From: Dickeya fangzhongdai
GTDB lineage: Bacteria; Pseudomonadota; Gammaproteobacteria; Enterobacterales; Enterobacteriaceae
NCBI RefSeq assembly: GCF_002812485.1
Contig: NZ_CP025003.1
Coordinates: 868,001-932,000 of the forward strand
DNA length: 64,000 nucleotides
Reading direction: 5' to 3'
Every line of letters begins with the position of its first letter. Position 1 is the first letter of the stretch. A program made the translations under genes and the position numbers. Below the pieces are notes generated by a model that did no database searches, was not told where the DNA came from, and saw nothing but the letters and a program-made list of their open reading frames with translations. Below, in pieces: positions 54,032 to 62,893 of the stretch.

Positions 54032-55144
54032 ATGAAAATAGACAAAATTGTATTGCGTCAGATGAAAATGACGCTGAAAACCCCGTTTACCACCAGCTTT
54101 GCCACTCAGACGGAGAAGTACTTCACCGTGGTGGAGGCGCATAGCGGCGATGTGGTGGGTTACGGCGACTGTTCGGCGATTTCACTACCGTTTTACAACG
54201 AGGAAACCAACGTTACCGCCTGGCACATCATGCGCGATTTTCTGGTGCCGATGCTGCGTCAGGCCGGCGAGATTCGCCATCCTTCCGAGGTGCGCGACAT
54301 TTTCGCGCCGGTGCGCCGCAACAATTGCGCCAAGGCGGCGGTGGAGGGCGCGATATGGGACGCCTACACCAGGCAGAAGCAGACGCCGCTGTGGCGTGAG
54401 CTGGGCGGCGTGCGCGATCGGGTCGAAGCCGGCGTGAGTATCGGTATTCAGCCGACGCCGGCAGATTTGGTGCGTGTGGTGGCGGGCTACCGCGAGGAAG
54501 GCTACCGCCGTATCAAGATTAAGATCAAACCGGGTAAGGATCTGGCCTATATTCAGGCGCTGCGCAGCGAATTCGGCGACATTACGCTGATGGTGGACGC
54601 CAACTCCGCCTACTCGCTGGACGATATTCCGCTGTTCCGTGAGTTCGACAAATTCAACCTGCTGATGATCGAGCAGCCGCTGGCGCACGACGATATCGTC
54701 GATCACCGCAAGTTGCAGGCGGCGATTGAGACGCCGATCTGCCTGGATGAGAGCATTGCTTCGGTGGAAGATGCCCGCAAAGCCATCGAACTGGGCAGCG
54801 GCCGCATCATCAATATCAAAGTGGCGCGGGTGGGCGGCATCACCGAAACCAAGCTGATCCACGATTTCTGCCAGGATGCCGGCGTGCCGGTATGGTGTGG
54901 CGGCATGCTGGATACCGCGGTGGGTAAGGCGCACAACATTGCGGTGGCGACGCTGCCCAATTTCCTGCTGGCGCATGACATTCCGCCGTCATCACGCTAC
55001 TGGGCGCAGGACTTCATGCTGCCGGAAGTGACGCTGGACCAGGACAGCATGGTGGCGGTGCCGGATAAGCCGGGCATCGGCTTTGAGATCAATCCGGAAC
55101 TTTATGCCCGTTATTGCTACGGAGAGGAAACCATCCGCTTTTGA
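54032..55144 (+). CDS. Enolase-superfamily N-succinylamino-acid racemase / o-succinylbenzoate synthase type
   Basis: A 370-residue enzyme of the muconate-lactonizing subgroup. The catalytic acid-base pair sits in IKIKIKPG (Lys164 and Lys166) and Lys263 (INIKVARVGG). Metal ligands are Asp189 (MVDANSAY), Glu214 (IEQPL) and Asp239 (CLDES). The numbering is nearly the same as that known for Amycolatopsis NSAR/OSBS. It has no menaquinone genes around it, so racemisation of N-acylamino acids is likelier than menC function. It follows an ACS-type transporter gene. Confidence 0.82.
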   Translation: MKIDKIVLRQMKMTLKTPFTTSFATQTEKYFTVVEAHSGDVVGYGDCSAISLPFYNEETNVTAWHIMRDFLVPMLRQAGEIRHPSEVRDIFAPVRRNNCAKAAVEGAIWDAYTRQKQTPLWRELGGVRDRVEAGVSIGIQPTPADLVRVVAGYREEGYRRIKIKIKPGKDLAYIQALRSEFGDITLMVDANSAYSLDDIPLFREFDKFNLLMIEQPLAHDDIVDHRKLQAAIETPICLDESIASVEDARKAIELGSGRIINIKVARVGGITETKLIHDFCQDAGVPVWCGGMLDTAVGKAHNIAVATLPNFLLAHDIPPSSRYWAQDFMLPEVTLDQDSMVAVPDKPGIGFEINPELYARYCYGEETIRF

Positions 55145-55454
55145 TTACCGGAGCAAGCGGCTGCGGCAGCTCGTTGCGGCGCCACAGCCGCTGGTTCATG
55201 GTCAGTACAGCAACGCTGCCGTAAAATAATCACAATAACCAATAGCGGGACAATACCGAGTGTAATGTCCCGGAATGACGTTTTTTAGCGATCGTCAAAG
55301 TATGAATCTCATTGCGTCTTGTCTTGTTACCGGGAGGTGAGCAGCCTCAGCGGTTCTTTATTCTGATTTGTCTCTCCTTGTTTAATCACCCGTGGTGTCG
55401 GATAACGGCAGGCGCTGCGTTTGTCCGGATGTGGTGAAAAACGTTCTGGAATAT

Positions 55455-55470
55455 TGTGATGTTTATCACG
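55455..55470. promoter_or_regulatory. CRP site upstream of the Gate-domain transporter gene
   Basis: TGTGA-TGTTTA-TCACG, 9 of 10 conserved bases. It is 79 bases before the chosen ATG and overlaps an in-frame upstream ATG at 55456, which is therefore unlikely to be used. Confidence 0.6.
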
Positions 55471-55489
55471 AAAATAACCGGACTGAGAG

Positions 55490-55521
55490 CCCGGCAGGTA
55501 CCGTTGGCGGCACCTGCCGGG
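55490..55521 (+). promoter_or_regulatory. Perfect 10-bp leader hairpin before the Gate-domain transporter gene
   Basis: CCCGGCAGGT (55490-55499) and ACCTGCCGGG (55512-55521) enclose a 12-base loop. It ends 27 bases before the ATG, so it should lie in the 5' untranslated RNA. There is no T-run after it. Confidence 0.65.
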
Positions 55522-55548
55522 ACAGATTCACCCGTGCTGGGACATTAC

Positions 55549-56481
55549 ATGAACGTGATTGGAATCATCATGTCATCGGGGAAAGCCTCCGTTGACGTTG
55601 CGCTGTATACACTGTTGCCGATTATGGTCGTGATGCTGGTCATCATGCGTTTTCTGGAAGCGAAAGGCATCGTGGATGCGCTGGTTCGGTGGATGGCGCC
55701 GATTCTCAAGCCCTTCGGGCTCACCGGTATGAGTACCTTTGCGCTGATTCAGCTTAACTTTGTCAGTTTTGCCGCGCCGCTGGCGACGTTGTCGATTATG
55801 GAAAAACGCGGCGTGTCCGATCGCCATATGGCGGCGACGCTGGCGATGGTGTTCGCTATGGGGCAGGGCAACGTGTTTTATCCGCTGACTCCGTTTGGTC
55901 TGCACTGGGCGGCGGCCATCGTGATATCGATTATCGGCGGGCTGGCGGCAGCGGCGCTGACCTACCATGTGCTGGGGCGCAAACTATCCACGCTGGAAAG
56001 CGGGCGCTCCGGCGAGGTTTCTGCCGAAGAGCCGGCGGCCAGAGGCGTTATCGGCATCATTAATAGCGCCGGGGCGGACGCCATCAGGCTGGCGCTCGGA
56101 TCGGTGCCGATGCTGATTCTTTCCATGACGATTGTCGGTATCCTGGAATCCGCCGGCGCGGTGACGGCGCTTGAGCGCTTTTTCTCGCCACTGCTGGCGT
56201 CGGCCAATATTTCTCCTGTTTTCGTGATGCCGACGCTGGTGAAATGCCTGGCGGGCGGCACCGCTTATTTTGGCGTGGTGTCAGACCTGATTCAGCAGGG
56301 GAAGATGACCGCCAGTCAAATCAATGCTTCCGCCGGGCTGCTGATACAGACGTTTGATTTACCGGGCATCGGCATTTTTCTGGGCGTTGGCTCCCGCTTC
56401 ACCCGCCTGTTCCGCTATGCCGCGTTGGGGGCGGTGTTCGGTATAGTGATCAGAGCGGTGCTGCATGTGGCGGTGTTTTAG
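55549..56481 (+). CDS. Gate/nucleoside-recognition-domain membrane protein (SpmA/SpmB or YjiHG type)
   Basis: A 310-residue integral membrane protein with two Gate domains: LIQLNFVSFAAPLATLSIME-x-RGVS and GQGNVFYPLTPFGLHW in the first half, ILSMTIVGILESAGAVTALE and KCLAGGTAYFGVVSDLIQQG in the second. In E. coli the comparable halves are separate YjiH and YjiG proteins. Family members relate to nucleoside transport or are of unknown role. GGGA lies six bases before the ATG. A CRP site and hairpin upstream suggest catabolite control. Confidence 0.83.
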   Translation: MNVIGIIMSSGKASVDVALYTLLPIMVVMLVIMRFLEAKGIVDALVRWMAPILKPFGLTGMSTFALIQLNFVSFAAPLATLSIMEKRGVSDRHMAATLAMVFAMGQGNVFYPLTPFGLHWAAAIVISIIGGLAAAALTYHVLGRKLSTLESGRSGEVSAEEPAARGVIGIINSAGADAIRLALGSVPMLILSMTIVGILESAGAVTALERFFSPLLASANISPVFVMPTLVKCLAGGTAYFGVVSDLIQQGKMTASQINASAGLLIQTFDLPGIGIFLGVGSRFTRLFRYAALGAVFGIVIRAVLHVAVF

Positions 56482-56517
56482 GTGGTGTCGCGCGGCATTG
56501 CGGGACACCGCCTGGCA

Positions 56518-56790
56518 TCAGATGATGGCGTTCCCGCACTGACCGCAAAATTTTGCGCCAGCCTGTACCGAAGTGCTGCATTGCGGGCAGACTGCTGGTA
56601 CGAGCGATGTGCCGCATTGCTGGCAAAACCGCGCGGTGGGGGCATGGAGCGACCGGCAGTTTGGGCAACTTACTCCCGCATTGTTCCCGGTTGGGTAACT
56701 GCCATGAGAGCTATGATGTTCGTTGCTATGATGATGCCCGTGGTGGCCCTTCCCATGATGACCGCCCAATAATTTGTCAAAAATACCCAT
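56518..56790 (-). CDS. Histidine-rich double zinc-ribbon protein
   Basis: 90 residues. The N-terminal part MGIFDKLLGG is followed by a His/Gly/Ser-rich stretch (residues 11-32, about eleven His), then two zinc ribbons, CPNC/CQQCG and CPQC/CGQCG. The His stretch may bind nickel or zinc. GGAGG precedes the ATG at 56790. No partner gene is obvious. Similar DZR proteins have no assigned function. Confidence 0.85.
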   Translation of the reverse strand: MGIFDKLLGGHHGKGHHGHHHSNEHHSSHGSYPTGNNAGVSCPNCRSLHAPTARFCQQCGTSLVPAVCPQCSTSVQAGAKFCGQCGNAII

Positions 56791-56888
56791 GGATACCTCC
56801 GTATTCACTGTTTGAATGACCTGAATGGCTAGCCCTGATGCTGAGTTGGTAAGCATCATCGGTATGCCATATGCGGTCTATTCAACAC

Positions 56889-56905
56889 CCTGTAGTTACT
56901 ACAGG
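56889..56905. promoter_or_regulatory. Palindrome upstream of the zinc-ribbon gene
   Basis: CCTGTAGT-T-ACTACAGG, a perfect 17-base palindrome, about 100 bases upstream of the zinc-ribbon ATG. Partial echoes (CTACTACCG, CTACTTACAGG) follow to 56938. It could be an operator or a hairpin. Confidence 0.4.
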
Positions 56906-57018
56906 GTCAAGCTACTACCGTGTCAAACTACTTACAGGATTACGCTACATCGACTTGTGTGGCCGAAAGACAAGTTGGCGTGAGGAAATGATGGCAATGG
57001 CGGGACACAGCCAGAGCC

Positions 57019-57912
57019 CTAGCGGCTGACGCGCAGAGCATCAACAACCAGCGAGAAGGCCGGTGAAGGTTGCCGACGACTGGGATAATACAGGTAGTAG
57101 CCGGGAAAAGGGGGACACCATTCGTCAAGCACTTGTGTCAGGCGGCCTTCCTCAATGTGCGGCGCGAACTCTTTCTCCGGCAGATAGGCGATACCCAGCC
57201 CTGCCAGCGCGGCATCGACGATGTGAGTGGAGGTATTAAAAATGAGCTGTCCGCTCACCCGCACGTTGACCTGGCGTCCCTGATGTTCAAAATCCCAGAC
57301 ATACAGCCCTCCCGAACTGACCATTCGCATATTGATACAGTTGTGGCCCGTCAGATCATGCGGGGTTTCCGGGACGGGGTGGCCGGCAAAATAGGCTGGC
57401 GAGGCTACCGCCGCCATACGTAGCTTCGGCCCAATGGGAACGGCAATCATGTCCTTGTCGATGGTGTCCCCCAGACGTACCCCGGCATCAAAACGGTCCG
57501 CCACGATATTTCGAAAGCCGTAATTGATATCGAACTCCACGTTGATGTCCGGGTATTCGCGCAGTAAAGGCTCCAGTTTGGGGAGCAGGGTGGTTCGCAG
57601 GACGTGATCGCCACAGGTAATTCGCACCGTACCCGCCGGTTTGTCGCGCAGTTCCGTCAGGACATCCAGTTCAGACTCTATCTCATCGAAGTGTTGACCT
57701 ATCGCCAGCAAAAGGCGTTCGCCAGCGGTGGTGAGTGAAACGCTGCGTGTTGTACGGGTCAGCAGCCGGATTTGCAGGCGATTCTCCAGGCCAGTGATTG
57801 CCTGACTGAGTGCGGATTGCGTCACGCCAAGTTGTGCCGCGGCCCGGGTAAAGCTACCTTCCCGCGCCACCGTGACGAAGTACAGCAGGTCGTTGAGGTT
57901 GCGTTTCATCAT
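57019..57912 (-). CDS. LysR-family transcriptional regulator
   Basis: A 297-residue LysR protein with HTH (FVTVAREGSFTRAAAQLG, SALSQAITGLENRL) and effector domain (RFDAGVRLGDTIDKDM). Start chosen at the first ATG of MMKRNLNDLLYF; an ATG 15 bases earlier is possible. It diverges from the NepI-like exporter, 380 bases away, and may control it. Confidence 0.87.
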   Translation of the reverse strand: MMKRNLNDLLYFVTVAREGSFTRAAAQLGVTQSALSQAITGLENRLQIRLLTRTTRSVSLTTAGERLLLAIGQHFDEIESELDVLTELRDKPAGTVRITCGDHVLRTTLLPKLEPLLREYPDINVEFDINYGFRNIVADRFDAGVRLGDTIDKDMIAVPIGPKLRMAAVASPAYFAGHPVPETPHDLTGHNCINMRMVSSGGLYVWDFEHQGRQVNVRVSGQLIFNTSTHIVDAALAGLGIAYLPEKEFAPHIEEGRLTQVLDEWCPPFPGYYLYYPSRRQPSPAFSLVVDALRVSR

Positions 57913-57927
57913 GATCGTGTACCCCAC

Positions 57928-58290
57928 AGAGATTTATTAGCACTACTTATATCCTTATTAAGTATTCATTAGCTAGTCAAGGGATAGCATGTGCTCTACA
58001 TTTTCAGGACGACAATATTCCCTGCGCATTGAGGCTGAAATCCGGGCGTATCCCGTCAGGAGCGAACGCGTCAGGGAATAACCGTCATCATTACCGGGGC
58101 TGAACCCGTCCGCTTTATCAACATCAATACGTTATGTATCACCGGTCTGGATTTCCCGGTGCAGGGTTCGCTTTGCCTGCGAATCGGGTTTTAGAAAACG
58201 AATAACGCTGCGACGGATGTGAAAACGCGCCGCGTGTATTGCATCTGCTGAGACATTCCGCGTCTGGAATCTATTGAGATAACTCGTTTT
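57928..58290. other. Divergent promoter gap between LysR and NepI-like genes
   Basis: These 363 bases are AT-rich near the LysR start (TTATTAAGTATTCATTAGC region). LysR T-N11-A half-sites are probable but not uniquely defined. No gene is seen. Confidence 0.5.
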
Positions 58291-59505
58291 ATGACAACGA
58301 AAGTACATGACATCCCGGTGGGGAATGCCCTTTCCCGCCACAATACCGGGCAGCAACCGGCTTACTGGAGCGGCGTACTGGCGATGACGCTGTGCGTTTT
58401 CGCACTGGTGGCGTCTGAATTTATGCCGGTTAGCCTGCTGACGCCGATGGCAACTGATCTTCGGGTCAGCGAAGGGCTGGCCGGGCAGGGCATTGCCATA
58501 TCCGGCGCGCTGGCAGTGCTGACAAGTCTGTCTATTTCGTCACTCGCGGGGGGAATGAACCGCAAGGCGCTGTTGCTGGGTATGACTGGCCTGATGCTGC
58601 TTTCAGGCGCCGTTATCGCGCTGGCGTCGGACTACGCGACCTATTTGCTCGGCCGGTCGCTCATCGGGGTGGCTATCGGCGGATTCTGGTCAATGTCTGC
58701 CGCGACGGCGATACGGCTTGTGCCGCCTCATCGCGTGCCGCAAGCACTGGCCATATTTAATGGCGGCAACGCGCTGGCGACCATCGTAGCCGCGCCGCTA
58801 GGCAGCTATCTGGGGGCGATGATCGGCTGGCGTGGCGCTTTCTTTTGCCTGGTGCCGGTCGCGCTGCTTGCCTTGGTCTGGCAATGGATCAGTCTTCCTG
58901 CGATGCCCGCCGGCGGGCGAGAAAAAGGTTCCGGCAATGTCTTTGCGTTGCTTAAACATCCGTTGGTTGCGTTGGGGATGGCGGGGTGCGGCGTCTTTTT
59001 CATGGGGCAGTTTGCTCTGTTCACCTATCTGCGCCCGTACCTTGAAACGGTGACTCTCGTTGATGTCTCCAGTCTGTCACTCATTTTGCTGGCGATAGGT
59101 ATTTCCGGTTTTTTCGGGACCGTACTGATTAGCGCCTTCCTGAAGGCGGGCTTTTACCAAACGTTAATCATTATTCCTTTGTTAATGGCGGCGATTGCCG
59201 TGGCGCTGATTGCGTTTGGCGATCGGCTCTTTATTGTGGCGGCATTGCTCTGCATGTGGGGGATGGTGGCCACCGCTGCGCCGGTGGGGTGGTGGTCCTG
59301 GGTGACCAGAGTGCTGCCGAAAAACGCGGAAGCGGGTGGCGGATTGATGGTAGCCATCATTCAGTTTGCCATCGCATTGGGGTCGACTATTGGCGGCGGG
59401 TTGTTTGATATGAGCGGCTACCGTAGCACGTTCACCCTGAGCGCACTCTTGCTGCTGTTGGCCGCCGTTCTGGCGTACCTGACCTCGCGTGCGGACCGGC
59501 GCTGA
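58291..59505 (+). CDS. DHA1 MFS efflux transporter, NepI-like
   Basis: A 404-residue, 12-helix exporter. ASEFMPVSLLTPMATDLRVSEG and GGFWSMSAATAIRLVPPHRVP match E. coli NepI (purine ribonucleoside exporter) and relatives. APVGWWSWVTRVLP and the C-terminal IGGGLFDMSGYRST are also conserved. The N-terminus is longer by about 10 residues. Regulator LysR lies divergently. A nucleoside substrate is possible but unproven. Confidence 0.85.
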   Translation: MTTKVHDIPVGNALSRHNTGQQPAYWSGVLAMTLCVFALVASEFMPVSLLTPMATDLRVSEGLAGQGIAISGALAVLTSLSISSLAGGMNRKALLLGMTGLMLLSGAVIALASDYATYLLGRSLIGVAIGGFWSMSAATAIRLVPPHRVPQALAIFNGGNALATIVAAPLGSYLGAMIGWRGAFFCLVPVALLALVWQWISLPAMPAGGREKGSGNVFALLKHPLVALGMAGCGVFFMGQFALFTYLRPYLETVTLVDVSSLSLILLAIGISGFFGTVLISAFLKAGFYQTLIIIPLLMAAIAVALIAFGDRLFIVAALLCMWGMVATAAPVGWWSWVTRVLPKNAEAGGGLMVAIIQFAIALGSTIGGGLFDMSGYRSTFTLSALLLLLAAVLAYLTSRADRR

Positions 59506-59694
59506 CCTATTGCCGCCATTAAGCGATTGCATTTATTCGGTGCGATGAAATGAATCGCTATATCAACGAATACCTAAAGATGATGTGAAATATCAGCTTG
59601 TCATTGATAACGCCATCCTGATTTTTTGACTGAAAGGGCTTCTGAAGAGCAGGTCTTTTCATATTTAGTTGTTTCTCTAAATGAGGAAAATGTA

Positions 59695-60723
59695 ATGAGA
59701 GTATTTACTATGTTATTAGGGCTTATTATTAGCTCGTTCTCTGCAATAGGTGCGGATATGTCGAATGGTGCTGATAACTTTTATCAGAGTGATAAAGCCA
59801 CGATGCAGAAGGTGACTTTTAAAAACCAATATCAAATGAATGTCACGGGGAATCTTTTTACCCCGAAAGACATGAAGCAGAATACCAAGAATCCGGCGAT
59901 TATCGTTGGTCATCCTATGGGAGCGGTAAAAGAGCAAAGCTCTAATCTGTATGCACAGAAATTGGCTGAGCAGGGGTTTGTCACGCTGGCTATCGATTTG
60001 GCCTTCTGGGGGGAAAGCGAGGGACAGCCGCGTAACGCCGTTTCTCCGGATATGTACGCTGAAAGTTTTAGCGCTGCCGTAGACTACCTCGGCACCCGTC
60101 CGTTTATTGATAAAAACAGGATCGGCGTTCTCGGTATTTGCGGAAGCGGCAGCTTTGCTATCAGCGCTGCTAAAATCGATCCGCGTATGAAGGCTATTGC
60201 AACCGTAAGTATGTATGACATGGGGTCTGCCAACCGTAACGCGCTCCACCATTCGTTAACGCTTGAGCAGCGCAAAAAAATCATTGCCGAGGCAGCAGAG
60301 CAACGTTATGTCGAATTTACCGGTGGCCCGACTAAATATACCAGCGGTACGGTACATAAGATTGATGCAAACTCAACTCCTATCGAGAAAGAGTTCTTTG
60401 ATTTCTACCGTACGCCTCGCGGTGAGTTTACACCCAAAGGCTCATCACCAGAATTGACCACCCATCCTACGCTGACAAGCAATGTGAAATTCATGAACTT
60501 TTATCCGTTCAATGATATTGAAACGATCTCGCCGCGTCCGATGTTGTTTATTACCGGTGACAATGCGCATTCCCGTGAATTCAGCGAAGATGCGTTTAAA
60601 CGTGCCGGCCAGCCAAAAGAGTTGTACATTGTTCCAGGGGCTGGACATGTCGATTTGTATGATCGTGTCAATTTAATCCCATTTGCAAAATTGGCTTCAT
60701 TTTTCAAAGCTAATCTGAAATAA
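59695..60723 (+). CDS. Exported dienelactone-hydrolase-like alpha/beta hydrolase
   Basis: A 342-residue hydrolase with an N-terminal signal peptide (MLLGLIISSFSAIGA). VGHPMGAVKEQSS (oxyanion region), nucleophile elbow GICGSGSFA with Cys as in dienelactone hydrolase, then late GDNAHS Asp region and GAGHVDLYD His complete a catalytic triad. The start at 59695 has GAGG eight bases before it. Similar to E. coli YcjY in layout. The substrate is unknown. A strong terminator follows. Confidence 0.82.
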   Translation: MRVFTMLLGLIISSFSAIGADMSNGADNFYQSDKATMQKVTFKNQYQMNVTGNLFTPKDMKQNTKNPAIIVGHPMGAVKEQSSNLYAQKLAEQGFVTLAIDLAFWGESEGQPRNAVSPDMYAESFSAAVDYLGTRPFIDKNRIGVLGICGSGSFAISAAKIDPRMKAIATVSMYDMGSANRNALHHSLTLEQRKKIIAEAAEQRYVEFTGGPTKYTSGTVHKIDANSTPIEKEFFDFYRTPRGEFTPKGSSPELTTHPTLTSNVKFMNFYPFNDIETISPRPMLFITGDNAHSREFSEDAFKRAGQPKELYIVPGAGHVDLYDRVNLIPFAKLASFFKANLK

Positions 60724-60753
60724 CATCTCTGTTTGTTACCTGCATTAACAGAA

Positions 60754-60782
60754 AACCACATCCTGACGGTGTGGTTTTTTTC
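60754..60782 (+). terminator. Terminator of the hydrolase gene
   Basis: AACCACA (60754-60760) pairs with TGTGGTT (60770-60776) across a nine-base loop, with a T-run to 60781. Confidence 0.88.
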
Positions 60783-60950
60783 ATAAAAATTATTTCAATA
60801 ACGTCGAAACGTAGTGTGCCAGAACAGTTCGGCTTTGGGGCTACGTGGCTAGCTGTTTCCCGGCCTCGGAGTGGGCCGGGAGTGGGAAATGATTAAGCCG
60901 GAAAGGAATAGCGCGGTATTTACCAAGTCATCAGTTAACTACGCCTGGCG

Positions 60951-61733
60951 CTATTCTTTTACGCTTAAATCGATATCGCCAAAATACTGTTTCTTGATGC
61001 GGGAAAATTCACCGTTGCTCATTATGTTTTGCAACCCCTGATTGAATAGCTGCTTTATTTCCGTATCGCCCTGGCGTATACCGTATGCTGAGCCAATACT
61101 GAACAAATCAGCATCGGTTATTTCCGGGCCTTTTAACTCAAAATCCTGACCTTCCGGAGTTTGTAAAAATCCGAATGTCAGAGCAACCGATGGACACAGC
61201 GCACCTTCAACCCTCCCGGCATATAAATCTTCGTAAATTGCTTCCTGATCTGGGTAGCTTTTAACGTTAACCCCAGCAGGTTGCCAGTGTTTGTTGGCGT
61301 ATGCTTCCTGAATGGTTCCCTGTTGTACCGCTATATTTTTCCCTCGCAGCATGTCGACCTGTGGAAGAAGATTAGCCTCTTTCCTTGCGACAAATCTGGT
61401 TGGTATATGAAAAACATAGTTGCTGAAATCGATAGCTTCCTTTCTCTTTTTTGTCACACCCAGTGGCGAAATAACGTCGATTTTTTTGGCGAGAAGAGCC
61501 GAAATCTGGGCATCGAACGTGTTTACGATATAGTCACATTTTGCGTTTAATGATTTACAGATGGCATCGGTTATCTCGATATCAAACCCTGATGGATTGC
61601 CATTTTTATCCCTGCTTTGAAAGGGGGGATAAGTCAAATCGACGCCAATACGAATTATGTCCTGTTTGGCAAATGCAAATGGTGAAATAGTAAGAATGAC
61701 AATGATTTTCAGGAGCGAAAATTTTCTGAACAT
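60951..61733 (-). CDS. Periplasmic amino-acid-binding protein (polar amino-acid ABC type)
   Basis: A 260-residue periplasmic binding protein with a signal peptide ending near AFAKQD. IGVDLTYPPFQSRDKNGNPSGFDIEITDAICK, IDFSNYVFHIPTRFVARK and GIRQGDTEIKQLFNQGLQ are the arginine/lysine/histidine-binding SBP_bac_3 pattern. AGAGGTG precedes the ATG. No ATPase or permease gene is next to it, so it depends on another locus or is an orphan. Codon use is less GC-rich than in the core genes. Confidence 0.88.
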   Translation of the reverse strand: MFRKFSLLKIIVILTISPFAFAKQDIIRIGVDLTYPPFQSRDKNGNPSGFDIEITDAICKSLNAKCDYIVNTFDAQISALLAKKIDVISPLGVTKKRKEAIDFSNYVFHIPTRFVARKEANLLPQVDMLRGKNIAVQQGTIQEAYANKHWQPAGVNVKSYPDQEAIYEDLYAGRVEGALCPSVALTFGFLQTPEGQDFELKGPEITDADLFSIGSAYGIRQGDTEIKQLFNQGLQNIMSNGEFSRIKKQYFGDIDLSVKE

Positions 61734-61784
61734 GGCAATAACACCTCTTTTAACCGTATAAAATTGAATATAAATATTCGGTAT

Positions 61785-62114
61785 TCATATCATCACCAGC
61801 GATAGGAAATGAGCCGACACCGCGCTGGTTTGCCCTGTTAATTCCGTCTGAGTTCGGGCATCACCGGTCGCATTTCCGGAAGGCGCCTTAGCAGGCGTTG
61901 CAAAACAACCTCTACCGCAGCTGGGGCTGGCCAGTAACTCTGGTAGAGATGTGTACCGGCCCGGAAAGAAAAACGGCGCCTTTTCCGTCATTAAAAGCAT
62001 GCGTTCACTAAGCAAAGGCGGCCGGGAATCGAGCGGCGCAGCCGACGCTGAACCGACAAAGACCGTACGGCATATAAATAGTGAAGACAGGAAAAACGCC
62101 AGACACTGCATCAT
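61785..62114 (-). CDS. Doubtful 109-residue ORF with signal-peptide-like start
   Basis: Opens MMQCLAFFLSSLFICRTVF and continues VGSASAAPLDS, a plausible Sec signal with cleavage near ASA. The rest is low in recognisable structure. The ribosome site is weak (AAAG). A palindrome 42 bases upstream could be an operator. It may be a real small exported protein or a decayed gene. Confidence 0.35.
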   Translation of the reverse strand: MMQCLAFFLSSLFICRTVFVGSASAAPLDSRPPLLSERMLLMTEKAPFFFPGRYTSLPELLASPSCGRGCFATPAKAPSGNATGDARTQTELTGQTSAVSAHFLSLVMI

Positions 62115-62155
62115 CTTTAGCCCACATCCGGAAAATTGATGTTAAGTTATACGTG

Positions 62156-62180
62156 AAATAATAACAAATGGTTATTATTT
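62156..62180. promoter_or_regulatory. AT-rich perfect inverted repeat
   Basis: AAATAATAAC-AAATG-GTTATTATTT, 10-bp arms, between the doubtful ORF and the gene fragment. It could be an operator or a weak terminator (TTTTG follows). Confidence 0.45.
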
Positions 62181-62219
62181 TGTTTTCAGGATGTAAAAAT
62201 GATGAATCATCGAATGTCG

Positions 62220-62417
62220 CTACCGCGAAAGGATTTTTGTACCGTTGGCGATAATGACACGCTGTCGTTCGCTGCTGAGGCCATTGGGCGTGAGCTTGTT
62301 TTGTGCGGTGATCTGGTTAAAGAGATGTGAGAGCAACGTCTCTGGACAGCCTTTGTTTTCGGCCGGCAGGGTGTTGGTACCATTGCCACCTGAGCAGTAA
62401 AAGTAGGTGTCGCGCGA
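62220..62417 (-). pseudogene. C-terminal fragment of an unidentified gene
   Basis: On the minus strand 65 codons read SRDTYFYCSGGNGTNT, then ENKGCPETLLSHLFNQ and QRVIIANGTK to a stop at 62220-62222. The frame is blocked by an in-frame stop (TAA, 62418-62420) directly upstream. It has protein-like composition but no start or ribosome site. It is a remnant of a larger, unidentified gene. Confidence 0.6.
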
Positions 62418-62464
62418 TTATGCAATGTTATAGGCGCGTTCGCGGCTGTGTTAAGGGAAATTTT

Positions 62465-62498
62465 GTTATCAAGGGCGGGTATTTTGCCCTTGATAACA
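62465..62498 (-). terminator. Hairpin after the thioesterase gene
   Basis: GTTATCAAGGGC and GCCCTTGATAAC form a perfect 12-bp stem. It lies nine bases after the thioesterase stop and is weakly followed by AAAATTTCC on the minus strand. Confidence 0.7.
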
Positions 62499-62506
62499 TC
62501 TATAGC

Positions 62507-62893
62507 TTAGTCCGCTAGCGCATTCGTCACGGCTTCTGGCATGGAGGGACGGCCGTTGACCAGGCAAGTAGCGACAAAGGTGGCTTCTGCGTACGTTACG
62601 CCATCAACCTTAATTTGCTGAACAAAATTGACGCGATTGCGCTTTTCGTTTTTTTCCAACTGACAGGTAACCTCTAACCGATCGCCTTTTTGCAGGCTTT
62701 TACGGAAGCGCAGAGAATACTCAAGTACCATATAGACTTTGCCCTGCTTGAACTCCTCTTCAATATCAACGCCTAGCGATTCTTTCATGAACGCATGGCG
62801 CGTCCACTCCATATAAAATGGGTAATAGAGACCGTCGACTACGCCCTGGAAATCGATATGGCTATCCTCAACCTCATAATGCTTTGAAAACAT
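62507..62893 (-). CDS. Acyl-CoA thioesterase (hot-dog fold, 4HBT/YbgC type)
   Basis: A 128-residue hot-dog enzyme. VEDSHIDFQGVVDGLYYPFYMEWTR carries the family's catalytic Asp (usually D-x-D/N region near residue 13) and Tyr/Glu helix. It would hydrolyse acyl-CoA in the cytosol. AGGATACAGAA precedes the ATG. It stands between the fragment and transposase, with no metabolic neighbour, so the substrate is unknown. Confidence 0.83.
   Translation of the reverse strand: MFSKHYEVEDSHIDFQGVVDGLYYPFYMEWTRHAFMKESLGVDIEEEFKQGKVYMVLEYSLRFRKSLQKGDRLEVTCQLEKNEKRNRVNFVQQIKVDGVTYAEATFVATCLVNGRPSMPEAVTNALAD

Larger units (their letters stand above)
55145..55548. other. 404-base leader region of the Gate-domain transporter gene
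   Basis: It holds the terminator region of the racemase-type gene, promoter sequences, a CRP site and a strong hairpin, described separately. I see no gene here. Confidence 0.65.
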
